Positions 7,683-17,200 of a stretch of DNA of 64,000 bases are shown piece by piece. Every line of letters begins with the position of its first letter. Within the stretch, counting starts at the first letter, position 1. The translations under genes and the position numbers were made by a program. The notes beneath the pieces are model-generated. The model saw nothing but the letters and a program-made list of their open reading frames with translations. It had not been told where the DNA came from and did no database searches. Source of the DNA: Streptomyces halstedii (GTDB taxonomy: Bacteria > Actinomycetota > Actinomycetes > Streptomycetales > Streptomycetaceae). The stretch spans positions 310,001-374,000 of the forward strand of contig JOAZ01000008.1 in the NCBI GenBank assembly GCA_000720535.1, in the 5' to 3' direction.

Positions 7683-8582
7683 ATGTCGACCGACACCCGC
7701 CCCGCCGCGCCGCGGCAGGGCTCCCCGGCCGCGTCCCGCTCCGGCGGCGGCCCGGCCCGCCGCCGCGCGCGGCTCGGCAACCCGCTGGCCGGCCTGGGCT
7801 CGCTGGTCTGGCTCGTCATCGTCGTCGTCCCGCTCTACACCCTGGTCTCCGCCTCCCTGATGCGCCAGGACCAGGCGCTGAACGGCGAGCCGCTGGCGAT
7901 CCCCACGGACCCGACCCTCGACAACTACCGCACCGTGCTGGACAGCGGGTTCCTCAGCCTGCTCGGCAACACCGCGATCGTCGCCGTGGTCACGGTCGCC
8001 CTCGTGCTGGTGCTGTCCGTCCCCGTGGCGTACGTGGCGGTGCGCACCCGCAGCCGCCTCTCGTCGCTCGCCTTCCGGACGTTCCTGCTGGGCGTCGCGA
8101 TCCCGGCGCAGGCGGTGATCGTGCCCCTGTACCTGCTGATCGGCAAGATGGGCCTGTACGACACCCTGTGGGCGATCATCCTGCCGACGGCCGCCTTCTC
8201 CATGCCGGTCGCCGTCCTGGTGCTCAGCGGCACCATGCGCGACGTCTCCGAGGAGATGTACGAGGCGATGTCCCTCGACGGCGCCACCCCCCTGCGCATG
8301 CTCTGGCAGCTGGTGGTCCCGCTCTCCAAGGCGGGCATCTCCACCGTGGCGATCTTCTCGGCCCTCCAGGCGTGGAACGGCTTCCTGTTCCCGCTGATCC
8401 TCACGCAGTCCGAGGAGAACAGGGTCCTGACGCTCGGGCTCTTCAACTTCATGACCCAGTTCGGCGTGAACATCCCCGCGGTCCTGGCCGCGATCGTCCT
8501 CTCCGTCGTGCCGATCTTCCTCGTGTACCTCGTGGCCCGGCGCGCGCTGATCAACGGACTGATGGGGGTGGGCGGCAAGTAG
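7683..8582 (+). CDS. Sugar ABC transporter permease, MalG/UgpE type
   Basis: 299 residues; a polar, Arg-rich N-terminus of about 36 residues is followed by six membrane helices. The EAA loop reads YEAMSLDGATPLRMLWQLVV, then PLSKAG. It pairs with the preceding permease to form the heterodimeric channel. The start codon is four bases after the upstream stop. The C-terminal tail RRALINGLMGVGGK is the usual ending of CUT1-family MalG-like subunits (the 'G...GAVKG'-type end). Confidence 0.93.
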   Translation: MSTDTRPAAPRQGSPAASRSGGGPARRRARLGNPLAGLGSLVWLVIVVVPLYTLVSASLMRQDQALNGEPLAIPTDPTLDNYRTVLDSGFLSLLGNTAIVAVVTVALVLVLSVPVAYVAVRTRSRLSSLAFRTFLLGVAIPAQAVIVPLYLLIGKMGLYDTLWAIILPTAAFSMPVAVLVLSGTMRDVSEEMYEAMSLDGATPLRMLWQLVVPLSKAGISTVAIFSALQAWNGFLFPLILTQSEENRVLTLGLFNFMTQFGVNIPAVLAAIVLSVVPIFLVYLVARRALINGLMGVGGK

Positions 8583-8631
8583 GACACCAGCCGCCCGTAC
8601 CACCGCACTCATGAGAGGAACCCCCGCCGCC

Positions 8632-11034
8632 ATGGCAATCCACCCCGTCCCGCCCGCCCGACAGGCCGAGCAGGTCCCCGACGCCGACGGCCCGTGGCGC
8701 GACCCCGCGCTGCCCCCCGAGGAGAGGGTCGCCGACCTGGCGGCCCGGATGACCCTTGAGGAGAAGGCCGCCCAGTTGTACGGCATCTGGGTGGGCGCCG
8801 ACGCCGAGGGCGACGGAGTCGCGCCCCACCAGAACGACATGGTCGACCCCGTCGACTTCGAGGAGATCACCACCCGCGGACTCGGCCAGCTCACCCGGCC
8901 GTTCGGCACCGCCCCGGTGGACCCCGGCGTCGGAGCCGTCGCGCTGGCCCGCGCCCAGGCCCGTATCGCCGAGGCCGGCCGGTTCGGGATCCCCGCGCTC
9001 GCCCACGAGGAGTGCCTGGCCGGATTCACCGCCTGGGGCGCCACCGCCTACCCCGTCCCGCTCGCCTGGGGCGCCTCCTGGGACCCGGAGCTGGTCGCCG
9101 AGATGGCACGGCGGATCGGCGAGGACATGCGGTCGGTCGGCGTCCACCAGGGACTCGCCCCCGTCCTGGACGTGGTCCGCGACCTGCGCTGGGGCCGGGT
9201 CGAGGAGACCATCGGCGAGGACCCCTACCTGGTCGCCACGGTCGCCACGGCCTATGTGAAGGGCCTGGAGTCCGCCGGGGTCGTCGCCACCCTCAAGCAC
9301 TTCGCCGGGTACTCCGCCTCGGCCGGCGCCCGCAACCTCGCGCCGGTCAGGGCGGGCGCCCGGGAGATGGCCGACGTCATCCTGCCGCCGTTCGAGATGG
9401 CGGTACGCGAGAGCGGTGTCCGCTCGGTGATGCACAGCTACGCCGAGATCGACGGCGTCCCGGTCGCCGCCGACCCGGGCCTGCTCACCGGACTGCTCCG
9501 CGACACCTGGGGGTTCACCGGGACGGTCGTCGCCGACTACTTCGGCATCGGCTTCCTGGAGACGCTGCACAAGGTCGCCACCGACCGGGGCGACGCCGCC
9601 CGCCTCGCGCTGACCGCCGGTGTGGACGTCGAACTGCCCACCGTGCGCGGCTACGGCGACGCCCTGGTGGCCGCCGTACGCGAGGGATCCGTCCCCGAGG
9701 AGCTGGTCGACCGGGCCCTGCGCCGCGTGCTGCTCCAGAAATGCGAACTCGGCCTCCTCGACCCGGCCGCCACCGCCCTGCCCACCGCCCTGGACGGGGT
9801 GGAACCGGAGCGCGCCCGCGGCGCCGTCGACCTCGACCCGCCGCGCAACCGCGCGCTGGCCAGGCGGCTGGCCGAGCGCTCCTGCGTCCTGGTGGCCAAC
9901 CGCGACGGCGCCCTGCCACTGGCCGGAACCGGGCGGATCGCGGTTGTCGGCCCGCGCGCCGACGACGCGCTGGCCATGCTCGGCTGCTACTCCTTCCCCA
10001 GCCATGTCGGCGTCTCCTACCCGGACATGCCCATGGGCATCGAGATCCCCACGGTGCTGGACGCGCTGCGCGAGGAGTTCCCCGAGGCCCGGGTCGACTT
10101 CCGGCAGGGCTGCGACGTGGACGGCGACGACACGTCCGGCATCGACCGGGCCGCCGCGCTGGCCGCGGACGCCGACGTCTGCGTGGCCGTACTGGGCGAC
10201 CGGGCCGGGCTGTTCGGCCGCGGCACCTCGGGCGAGGGCTGCGACGCGGCCGACCTCGCGCTGCCCGGACGCCAGGCGGAGCTGCTGGACGCGCTCCTGG
10301 AGACGGGGACCCCCGTGGTCCTGGTGCTCCTCACGGGACGTACGTACGCGCTCGGCGCGCACGCGGACCGGCTGGCCGGCTGTGTGCAGGCCTTCTTCCC
10401 CGGTGAGGAGGGCGCGCCGGCGCTGGCCGGGATCCTGTCGGGGCGGGTCAACCCCTCCGGGCGGCTGCCCATCGGCATCCCGAGGAGCCCCGGCGGCCAG
10501 CCGTGGACGTACCTCCAGCCGCCGCTCGGCCGGGCCAGCGGGGTCAGCAACCTGGACCCGACCCCGCTCCACCCCTTCGGCCACGGACTGTCGTACACCT
10601 CGTTCGCCTGGGGACCGGTCTCCGGGGCGCCGGACGAACTGCCCACCGACGGCGGGACGGACCTCGGCCTCACGGTCACCAACACCGGCGACCGCGACGG
10701 CGCCGAGGTGGTGCAGCTCTACGTCCACGACCCGGTCGCCCAGACCACCCGCCCCGAGTCGCGGCTGATCGGCTACGCGCGGGTGCCGCTCGCCGCCGGG
10801 GAGTCCCGGCGGGTCCGCTTCCGCTTCCACGCGGACCTGGTCTCCTTCACCGGGACCCGCGGGACCCGGATCGTGGAACCGGGCGACCTGGAGCTGCGTT
10901 TCGCCGCCTCCAGCGATCCGGCGGACGTCCGCCACACGGTCCGGCTGCGCCTCACCGGCCCCGAACGCACCGTGGACCACCGGCGCACCCTGGTCTGCGC
11001 CACCTCGTCCGCCCCGGTGTCCGCGGCGGACTGA
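8632..11034 (+). CDS. Glycoside hydrolase family 3 beta-glycosidase (beta-xylosidase or beta-glucosidase)
   Basis: An 800-residue intracellular enzyme without a signal peptide. In order it shows the GH3 N-terminal barrel (MTLEEKAAQLYGIW; VEETIGEDPYLVATV; TLKHFAGYSAS), the nucleophile loop GTVVADYFG with the catalytic Asp near residue 302, the GH3 C-terminal alpha/beta domain (CVLVANRDGALPL; GEGCDAADLALPG; PSGRLPIGIPRSPG) and a fibronectin-III-like end (EVVQLYVHDP). It should hydrolyse the oligosaccharide imported by the preceding ABC system. The sequence does not separate xylosidase from glucosidase activity; the xylan context favours the former. An ATG at 8611 is an alternative, but GAGAGG (8613-8618) lies upstream of the ATG at 8632. 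A strong hairpin directly follows. Confidence 0.9.
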   Translation: MAIHPVPPARQAEQVPDADGPWRDPALPPEERVADLAARMTLEEKAAQLYGIWVGADAEGDGVAPHQNDMVDPVDFEEITTRGLGQLTRPFGTAPVDPGVGAVALARAQARIAEAGRFGIPALAHEECLAGFTAWGATAYPVPLAWGASWDPELVAEMARRIGEDMRSVGVHQGLAPVLDVVRDLRWGRVEETIGEDPYLVATVATAYVKGLESAGVVATLKHFAGYSASAGARNLAPVRAGAREMADVILPPFEMAVRESGVRSVMHSYAEIDGVPVAADPGLLTGLLRDTWGFTGTVVADYFGIGFLETLHKVATDRGDAARLALTAGVDVELPTVRGYGDALVAAVREGSVPEELVDRALRRVLLQKCELGLLDPAATALPTALDGVEPERARGAVDLDPPRNRALARRLAERSCVLVANRDGALPLAGTGRIAVVGPRADDALAMLGCYSFPSHVGVSYPDMPMGIEIPTVLDALREEFPEARVDFRQGCDVDGDDTSGIDRAAALAADADVCVAVLGDRAGLFGRGTSGEGCDAADLALPGRQAELLDALLETGTPVVLVLLTGRTYALGAHADRLAGCVQAFFPGEEGAPALAGILSGRVNPSGRLPIGIPRSPGGQPWTYLQPPLGRASGVSNLDPTPLHPFGHGLSYTSFAWGPVSGAPDELPTDGGTDLGLTVTNTGDRDGAEVVQLYVHDPVAQTTRPESRLIGYARVPLAAGESRRVRFRFHADLVSFTGTRGTRIVEPGDLELRFAASSDPADVRHTVRLRLTGPERTVDHRRTLVCATSSAPVSAAD

Positions 11035-11038
11035 CGGC

Positions 11039-11069
11039 GGGGGCGGCCGCGAGTGACGCGGCCGCCCCC
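11039..11069 (+). terminator. Strong hairpin after the GH3 gene
   Basis: GGGGGCGGCCGCG and CGCGGCCGCCCCC form a perfect 13-bp stem with an AGTGA loop, five bases after the stop codon. It separates the importer/GH3 operon from the next unit, which has its own operator. Confidence 0.85.
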
Positions 11070-11083
11070 GCCCGGAGCCGCGC

Positions 11084-11094
11084 CGAAACTTTCG
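11084..11094 (+). promoter_or_regulatory. LacI-type operator CGAAA-C-TTTCG
   Basis: CGAAACTTTCG is a perfect 11-bp palindrome about 135 nt before the glucarate-dehydratase-like start. It matches the CGAAA-N-TTTCG operator type used by actinobacterial xylan regulators and resembles the site before the ABC operon, so both units are probably under the LacI protein encoded at 4224-5288. Confidence 0.65.
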
Positions 11095-11228
11095 AAGGCG
11101 GTCCGGCGCGGGCGTGCGGACGTCCCGCTCCGGGCGCCTTCCGGAGAGAGTGATGTCATGAACAGGACAATAGCGGCCGTGATCGGCCCGGCCGGCCACC
11201 ACCCACGGCGGAGGAAGAGGCGACGGAC

Positions 11229-12494
11229 ATGACGGACATCAGGATCACCGGCGTCACGATCACCCCCGTGGCCTTCCGGGACCCGGCGCTGCTCAACGCG
11301 GTCGGCGTGCACGAACCCTTCGCGCTGCGGGCGATCGTCGAGGTGGCCACCGACCAGGGCCTGACCGGTCTCGGCGAGACCTACGCCGACGACGGGCACC
11401 TGCGCCGCCTGCGAGCCGCCGCGGACGCCCTCACCGGCATGGACGTGTACGCGCTCGGCGCGATGCACCGCGCACTGGCCGGGGTCCTGGCCGGCGACAG
11501 CGGCACGGACGGATCCGGGCTCACCGGGATGATCACCACCAGCAGCGCCGTCGACCGGGTCTTCTCGCCCTTCGAGGTGGCCTGCCTGGACATCCAGGGC
11601 AAGGCCGCGGGACGGCCCGTCAGCGATCTGCTCGGCGGCGCGGTCCGCGACCACGTCCCGTTCAGCGCCTACCTCTTCTACAAGTGGGCCGGCCACCCGG
11701 GAGGCACCCCCGACGACTGGGGAGCCGCGCTGGACCCGGAGGCCCTCGTCGCCCAGGCCCGGCGCATGATCACCGAGTACGGCTTCACCGCGATCAAGCT
11801 GAAGGGCGGGGTCAGACCGCCCGAGGAGGAGATCGAGGCGGTCCTCGCCCTGCGCGAGGCGTTTCCCGGGGTGCCGCTGCGGCTGGACCCCAACGCCGCC
11901 TGGACCGTGCCCACCTCGATCGAGGTGGCCCGCCGGCTGGAAGGCGTCCTGGAGTACCTGGAGGACCCCACCCCCGGGCTCGACGGGATGGCCGGGGTCG
12001 CCCGCGAGACCCCGGTCCCGCTCGCCACGAACATGTGCGTCGTCGCCTTCGGGCACCTGGCGCCCGCCGTGGAACGGGGCGCGGTGCGGGTGGTGCTCTC
12101 CGACCACCACTACTGGGGCGGTCTGCACCGCTCCAGGCTGCTCTCCGGGATCTGCGACACCTTCGGCATGGGCCTGTCCATGCACTCCAACTCCCATCTG
12201 GGGATCAGCCTGGCCGCCATGACACACCTGGCGGCCGCCACCCCGAACCTCACCTACGCCTGCGACACCCACTGGCCGTGGAAGAGCGAGGACGTGGTGG
12301 TCCCCGGCGCCCTCGGCTTCACCGGCGGCGCCGTACGCGTCCCGACCGGTCCGGGTCTCGGCGTCGAACTGGACCGCGACGCGCTCGCCCGGCTCCACGA
12401 GCAGTACCTCGCGTGCGGACTGCGCAACCGGGACGACACCGGATACATGCGCCGGATCGACCCCGACTACGAGAAGAAAACGCCCCGTTGGTAG
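11229..12494 (+). CDS. Enolase-superfamily sugar-acid dehydratase (glucarate dehydratase-like)
   Basis: A 421-residue cytoplasmic enzyme. The catalytic set of the glucarate dehydratase subgroup is complete: KLK motif K190-L-K192, metal ligands in LRLDPNAAW (D220, N222) and YLEDP (E245), N268 in LATNMCV, D292 in VLSDHHYWGG, and the base H319 in MHSNSHLGIS. Such enzymes remove water from D-glucarate or a related aldarate to give a 5-keto-4-deoxy acid. GlcA or methyl-GlcA released from xylan by the GH115 enzyme three genes downstream would first have to be oxidised. No uronate dehydrogenase or later-step gene is present here, so the true substrate is open. It heads a second unit with the symporter and GH115 genes. 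Confidence 0.88.
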   Translation: MTDIRITGVTITPVAFRDPALLNAVGVHEPFALRAIVEVATDQGLTGLGETYADDGHLRRLRAAADALTGMDVYALGAMHRALAGVLAGDSGTDGSGLTGMITTSSAVDRVFSPFEVACLDIQGKAAGRPVSDLLGGAVRDHVPFSAYLFYKWAGHPGGTPDDWGAALDPEALVAQARRMITEYGFTAIKLKGGVRPPEEEIEAVLALREAFPGVPLRLDPNAAWTVPTSIEVARRLEGVLEYLEDPTPGLDGMAGVARETPVPLATNMCVVAFGHLAPAVERGAVRVVLSDHHYWGGLHRSRLLSGICDTFGMGLSMHSNSHLGISLAAMTHLAAATPNLTYACDTHWPWKSEDVVVPGALGFTGGAVRVPTGPGLGVELDRDALARLHEQYLACGLRNRDDTGYMRRIDPDYEKKTPRW

Positions 12495-12557
12495 CCGGCG
12501 CGGGCGGCGGAACCCCCACCCGCCGCGGCGCGCCCGACGCACAGCAAGGAGTTCTCG

Positions 12558-14096
12558 ATGGCCATGCTCGACTGGGCCGCCCTGGGCGGCTACTTCCTGG
12601 TGATGCTGCTCATCGGCCTCTGGTCGCACCGCCGCGTCGGCAACGTCAGCGACTACTTCACCGGCGGCGGCAAGATGCCCTGGTGGCTCTCCGGCATCTC
12701 CCACCACATGTCCGGCTACAGCGCCGCCGTCTTCGTCGCGTACGCCGCGATCGCCTACAGCTACGGCATCACCGTCTACGTATGGGCGTTCCTGCCCCTC
12801 GCCTTCGGCACCGCCGTGGGGGCCTGGCTGTTCGCCCCCCGCTGGCAGCGGCTCCGGAAGCGGTACGCGGTCGCCTCACCGCTGGAGTACCTCGCCCGGC
12901 GCTACGACATACCCACCCAGCAGGCGCTCGCCTGGAGCGGCGCCCTGCTCAAGGTCTTCGACGTCGCCGCCAAGTGGGCGTCCGTGGCCGTGCTGCTGAA
13001 CGTCTTCACCGGCGTGTCCATGACGGTGGGCATCCTGCTCACCGGGATCGTCACCCTGCTGTACTGCACCGTGGGCGGGCTGTGGGCCGACGCGCTCACC
13101 GACTTCGGGCAGTTCCTCATCCAGGGCCTCGCCGCCCTCGCGATGCTCTGGGTGGTCCTGGACCGGCTCGGCGACGGACCGGCGGGCCTGGTGACCCTCT
13201 GGGACCGGCTGCCCGACGGGCACGGGAAACCACTCGTCGGCCCCTACACCGCGACCTTCCTCGGCGCGTACGTCGTCGTGAAGCTCTTCGAGTACAACGG
13301 CGGGATGTGGAACCTGGCCCAGCGCTACATGGCCACGGACTCCCCGAAGGCCGCCCGCCGTTCGGCCGGCCTCTCCGCCCTGCTGTACGTGGTGTGGCCG
13401 GCCGTGCTGCTGTTCCCGCCGGTCGCGGCGGCCGTCCTGATGCCGGACATCGCCGACCCGGAGAAGGTCTACGCGCTGATGGCCGAGTCCTATCTGCCGG
13501 CCGGGCTGGTCGGCCTGACGCTGGCCGGGATGTTCTCCCACACCATGGCGATGGCCTCCTCGGACGCCAACGCCGTCTCCGCGGTCGTCACCCGCGACAT
13601 CATCCCCGCCGTGGTGCGCCGCGCCAGGGAACTGCCCCCGGCCACCGCGCTGCTCCTGGCCCGCGTCTGCACCGTCGTCTTCATCTCCGTCAGCATGGCC
13701 GTCGCCGTCGAGGCCGACCACTTCGGCGGCGTCCTCGGCATCATCGTCGGACTGGTGGCGGCCGTGATGGGCCCCATCTCCATCCCGATGCTGCTCGGAC
13801 TGCTCCCCGCCTTCCGGCGGTTCGGGCCCCGCGCCGCCCTGTCCTCCTGGGCGCTCGGCCTGCTCGGCTACGTCCTCGTCAAGTTCGTGCTGGACAGCGC
13901 CGACCAGACGCTCGTGATCGTCACCCCGCTCGCCACCTCGCTCGTGGTCTACCTCGTCGTCGGCCTGATCAGCCCGGAGCCCGACGACACCGCGGACGCG
14001 ATCGTGGCCGCGCTCTCGCCCGCGGGCGGCGGGGACGAGAGGCCCACGGCGGACCCCGCCCCACGGCCCGCCGCCGCACCCGGCACCCCCGACTGA
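12558..14096 (+). CDS. Sodium/solute symporter (SSS family), probably for a sugar acid or sugar
   Basis: A 512-residue membrane protein with 13 or so predicted helices. The SSS signatures are visible (GNVSDYFTGGGKMPWWLSG; a segment around SGYSAAVFVAYAAIAYSYG; TVGGLWADALTDFGQFLIQG; AGMFSHTMAMASSDANAVSA with the Na+-binding small residues). The last 35 residues are Pro/Ala-rich and hydrophilic. The gene starts after a good AAGGAG site 63 nt behind the dehydratase gene and precedes the secreted GH115 gene. I infer uptake of the uronic acid or oligosaccharide that GH115 releases. Confidence 0.88.
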   Translation: MAMLDWAALGGYFLVMLLIGLWSHRRVGNVSDYFTGGGKMPWWLSGISHHMSGYSAAVFVAYAAIAYSYGITVYVWAFLPLAFGTAVGAWLFAPRWQRLRKRYAVASPLEYLARRYDIPTQQALAWSGALLKVFDVAAKWASVAVLLNVFTGVSMTVGILLTGIVTLLYCTVGGLWADALTDFGQFLIQGLAALAMLWVVLDRLGDGPAGLVTLWDRLPDGHGKPLVGPYTATFLGAYVVVKLFEYNGGMWNLAQRYMATDSPKAARRSAGLSALLYVVWPAVLLFPPVAAAVLMPDIADPEKVYALMAESYLPAGLVGLTLAGMFSHTMAMASSDANAVSAVVTRDIIPAVVRRARELPPATALLLARVCTVVFISVSMAVAVEADHFGGVLGIIVGLVAAVMGPISIPMLLGLLPAFRRFGPRAALSSWALGLLGYVLVKFVLDSADQTLVIVTPLATSLVVYLVVGLISPEPDDTADAIVAALSPAGGGDERPTADPAPRPAAAPGTPD

Positions 14097-14114
14097 CCCG
14101 TTTTTCCCGGCCCG

Positions 14115-14177
14115 GCGCCCGGCGCACCACCGACTGCCCCGCCTTCCCGGCCCCCGCGCCCGGCGCACCACCCACTG
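14115..14177. repeat. Direct repeat with 41-nt period between symporter and GH115 genes
   Basis: A 22-nt segment at 14115-14136 recurs at 14156-14177 with one mismatch. Looser echoes occur before and after (ACTGACCCG at the symporter end and at 14173). This gap of 158 nt holds no gene. Confidence 0.6.
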
Positions 14178-14254
14178 ACCCGCCCTCCTGGCCCCGCGCC
14201 CCCGTACACCGCGGGCCTGCTCGTCACGCACACGCACCCATGGGGAGATCCAGC

Positions 14255-17200
14255 ATGGACCAGCACACCCCGCACCACACCAGCCGCAGGTCGCTCCTCG
14301 GGGCCGGCCTCGGGATCACCGCGCTGACGGCGACACCACTCGGGTCGCTGACAGGGCTCACCGGCGAGGCCGGGGCGACACCCCACGGTCCGGCCGGAAC
14401 CGGCACCGTACGCCCGACCGACCCCGGCGCCTACATCTCCTTCACCCCGCGCTCCGGGGCGTTCGCCCTGGTCAAGAGCGGCCGGGCGGTACCGGTCGTG
14501 GTCAGCGACCGCGACCACCCGGGAGTCATCCGGGTGGCCGGCGACCTCCGCGACGACATCGAGCGGGTCACCGGCGTCCGCCCGGCGCTCGCCCACGCCG
14601 CCCCGGCGAAGGCCCGCGAGATCGTCCTGCTCGGGACCATCGGCCGCAGCCCGCTGATCGACCGGCTGATCGCCACCGGCAAGCTGGACGTCTCCGGCGT
14701 CAAGGGCGCCTGGGAGACCAGCCTCCAGACCGTCGTCGAGCGGCCGCTGCCCGGTGTCGACCGCGCCTTCGTCGTCGCGGGCAGCGACCAGCGCGGCACG
14801 GTCTTCGGCGCGTACGACGTCTCCCGGGGCATCGGCGTGTCCCCCTGGTACTGGTGGGACGACGTCGTCCCCGTCCACCGCGACGCGCTGTACGTCCTGC
14901 CCGGCCGGTACAGCCAGGGCACCCCCGCCGTGAAGTACCGCGGCTTCTTCGTCAACGACGAGAACCCCGCCCTCGGCACCTGGGCCCCGGCCTACTTCGG
15001 CCCCGGCAAGGCCCCCGGCCACGAAGGAGGCTTCAACGCCGGCTTCTACGCCAAGGTCTTCGAGGTGATGCTGCGCCTCAAGGCCAACTACCTGTGGCCG
15101 GCCGTGTGGGGACGCGCCTTCGCCGAGGACGACCCGCTCAACCACGCCACCGCCAAGGCGTACGGCGTGGTCATGGGCACCTCGCACGAGGCGCCCATGA
15201 TGCGGGGCATCGAGGAGTGGAACCGGCACGCCGTCGCGGCCGTACGCGACGCCGAGGGGAACATCACCACCCCCGGGCACGACCCCTACGGCGGCACCGG
15301 CGAATGGTCCTTCCGCCGCAACGCCGACGCCGTCAAGACCTACTGGCGCGAAGGCGTCCGCCGCATGGCCGACGAGGACTTCGAGGGCGTCGTCACCCTC
15401 GGCATGCGGGGCAACGGCGACGTCAGCCTGCCGGACGGCGACGGCATCGAGCTGATGCGGGAGATCATCGCCTCCCAGCGCGCGATCCTGGCCGAGGAAC
15501 TGGGCTCGGAGACCGCCGTCCCCCAGGTGTGGACCCTCTACAAGGAGGTCCAGCACTACTGGGACCGGGGCCTGCGCGTCCCCGACGACGTCACCGTCGT
15601 CCTCACCGACGACAACTGGGCCAACATCCGCATGCTGCCCGACCTCGGCAAGGACGACCGGACGGGCGGCTACGGCCTCTACTACCACTTCGACTACGTC
15701 GGGGTGGGCCGCAACTACAAGTGGGTCGACACCACCTCGCTCCCCAACATGTGGGACCAGCTCCACCAGAGCGCCGCGTACGGCAACCACGGGCTGTGGG
15801 TCACCAACGTCGGTGACCTCAAGGGCAACGAACTGCCCACCCAGTTCTTCCTGGACTACGCCTGGAATCCGGAGCGCTGGCCGCTGGAGAGGCTCCCGGA
15901 GTGGGAGGAGGGCTACGCCCGGCAGAACTTCGGCGAGAAGCATGCCGAGGAGATCGCCGCCGTGCTGCGCACGTACTCCGCGCTCCAGTCCCGCCGCAAG
16001 CCCGAACTGCTCAACCGCAGGATCACCCTGGACCCCGCCAAGGACCCCGCGACGGACTCCTCGGCCGTCGTGTACGACGACGAGGCCACCCCCTTCAGCC
16101 TGGTGGACTACCGCGAGCTGGAACGCGTCACCCAGGACTGGCAGCGGCTCGACAAGGCCGCCGAACGCGTCCGGCGTGAACTCCCCGCGTCCGCCCAGGA
16201 CGCCTGGTACGAACTGGTGGGCTACGCCGTACGGGCCACCGCCAACCTGTACGCCCTGCGCGAGGCGGAGTTCACCAACCTGCACTACGCGCCGCAGGGC
16301 CGCGCCCTGACCAACACCCTCGCGGCCACCGCCGAGGACCGCCTCGCCGACGACTTCGCCCTGGCACGGCGCTTCGACCACGAGATCGCCGACGGGAAGT
16401 GGGAGGGCTTCCAGAGCCAGCCGCACATCGGGTACGGCGACGTGGCCCGCTACGGCCCCAACGCCCCTTGGCAGCAGCCCGAGTTGAACGACGTGGCGAT
16501 CGCGGACGAGATCTTCCCGGCCGTCCGGCGCATCACCCTGCCCCGGCGCGCCGAGATGGGCGTGGCCGTCGACGGCTCGGAGCACTGGTGGCCGGGCGGT
16601 GCCGGGAACGGCGGCGAGCCGGAACTGCCGGTCTTCAGCCCGTACCAGAGCCAGCCCGCGCAGTACGTCGAGGTGTTCAACCGCGGCACGGTCCCCTTCG
16701 ACGTCCGGATCCGTACGGGCGCGTCCTGGCTGCTCGCGGACCGGACCCGGGGCCGAGTGGACACCCAGACCCGCGTCACCTTCCGGGTCGACTGGTCCCG
16801 TGCGCCTATGGGCCTCACCCGGGTCCCGGTCACCGTCACGGGCCCCGGCGGCCGGGAGGTCGTCGTCCGGGCCGTGGTGGACCGCCCCCGCACGGACCGC
16901 GCCCGGCTCTCCGGGTTCGTCGAGGCCAACGGATACGTCTCCATGGAGGCCGACCACTTCCACCGGGCGGTCGGGCGCGGCGGGATCTCCTGGCGGCGCG
17001 TCCCCGGCATCGGCCGCACCGGCGCGGGCATGGAACCCTTCCCGGTCACCGCGCCCCGCCAGACCCCGGGCGGGAAGGGGCCCCGGCTGGAGTACCGGCT
17101 CAGCCTGTTCACGACCGGGCCGGTCACGGTCTGGGCGTATCTCTCGCCCCGCAACAACACGCTGGCCTCCGACGGGCTCACCTACGCCGTCTCCTTCGAC

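Noticed and set aside
11684-14254. Long in-frame extension upstream of the GH115 gene
   Set aside because: It runs through the dehydratase and symporter genes in another frame with low-complexity Arg/Pro content. The Tat signal and ribosome-binding site fix the start at 14255.
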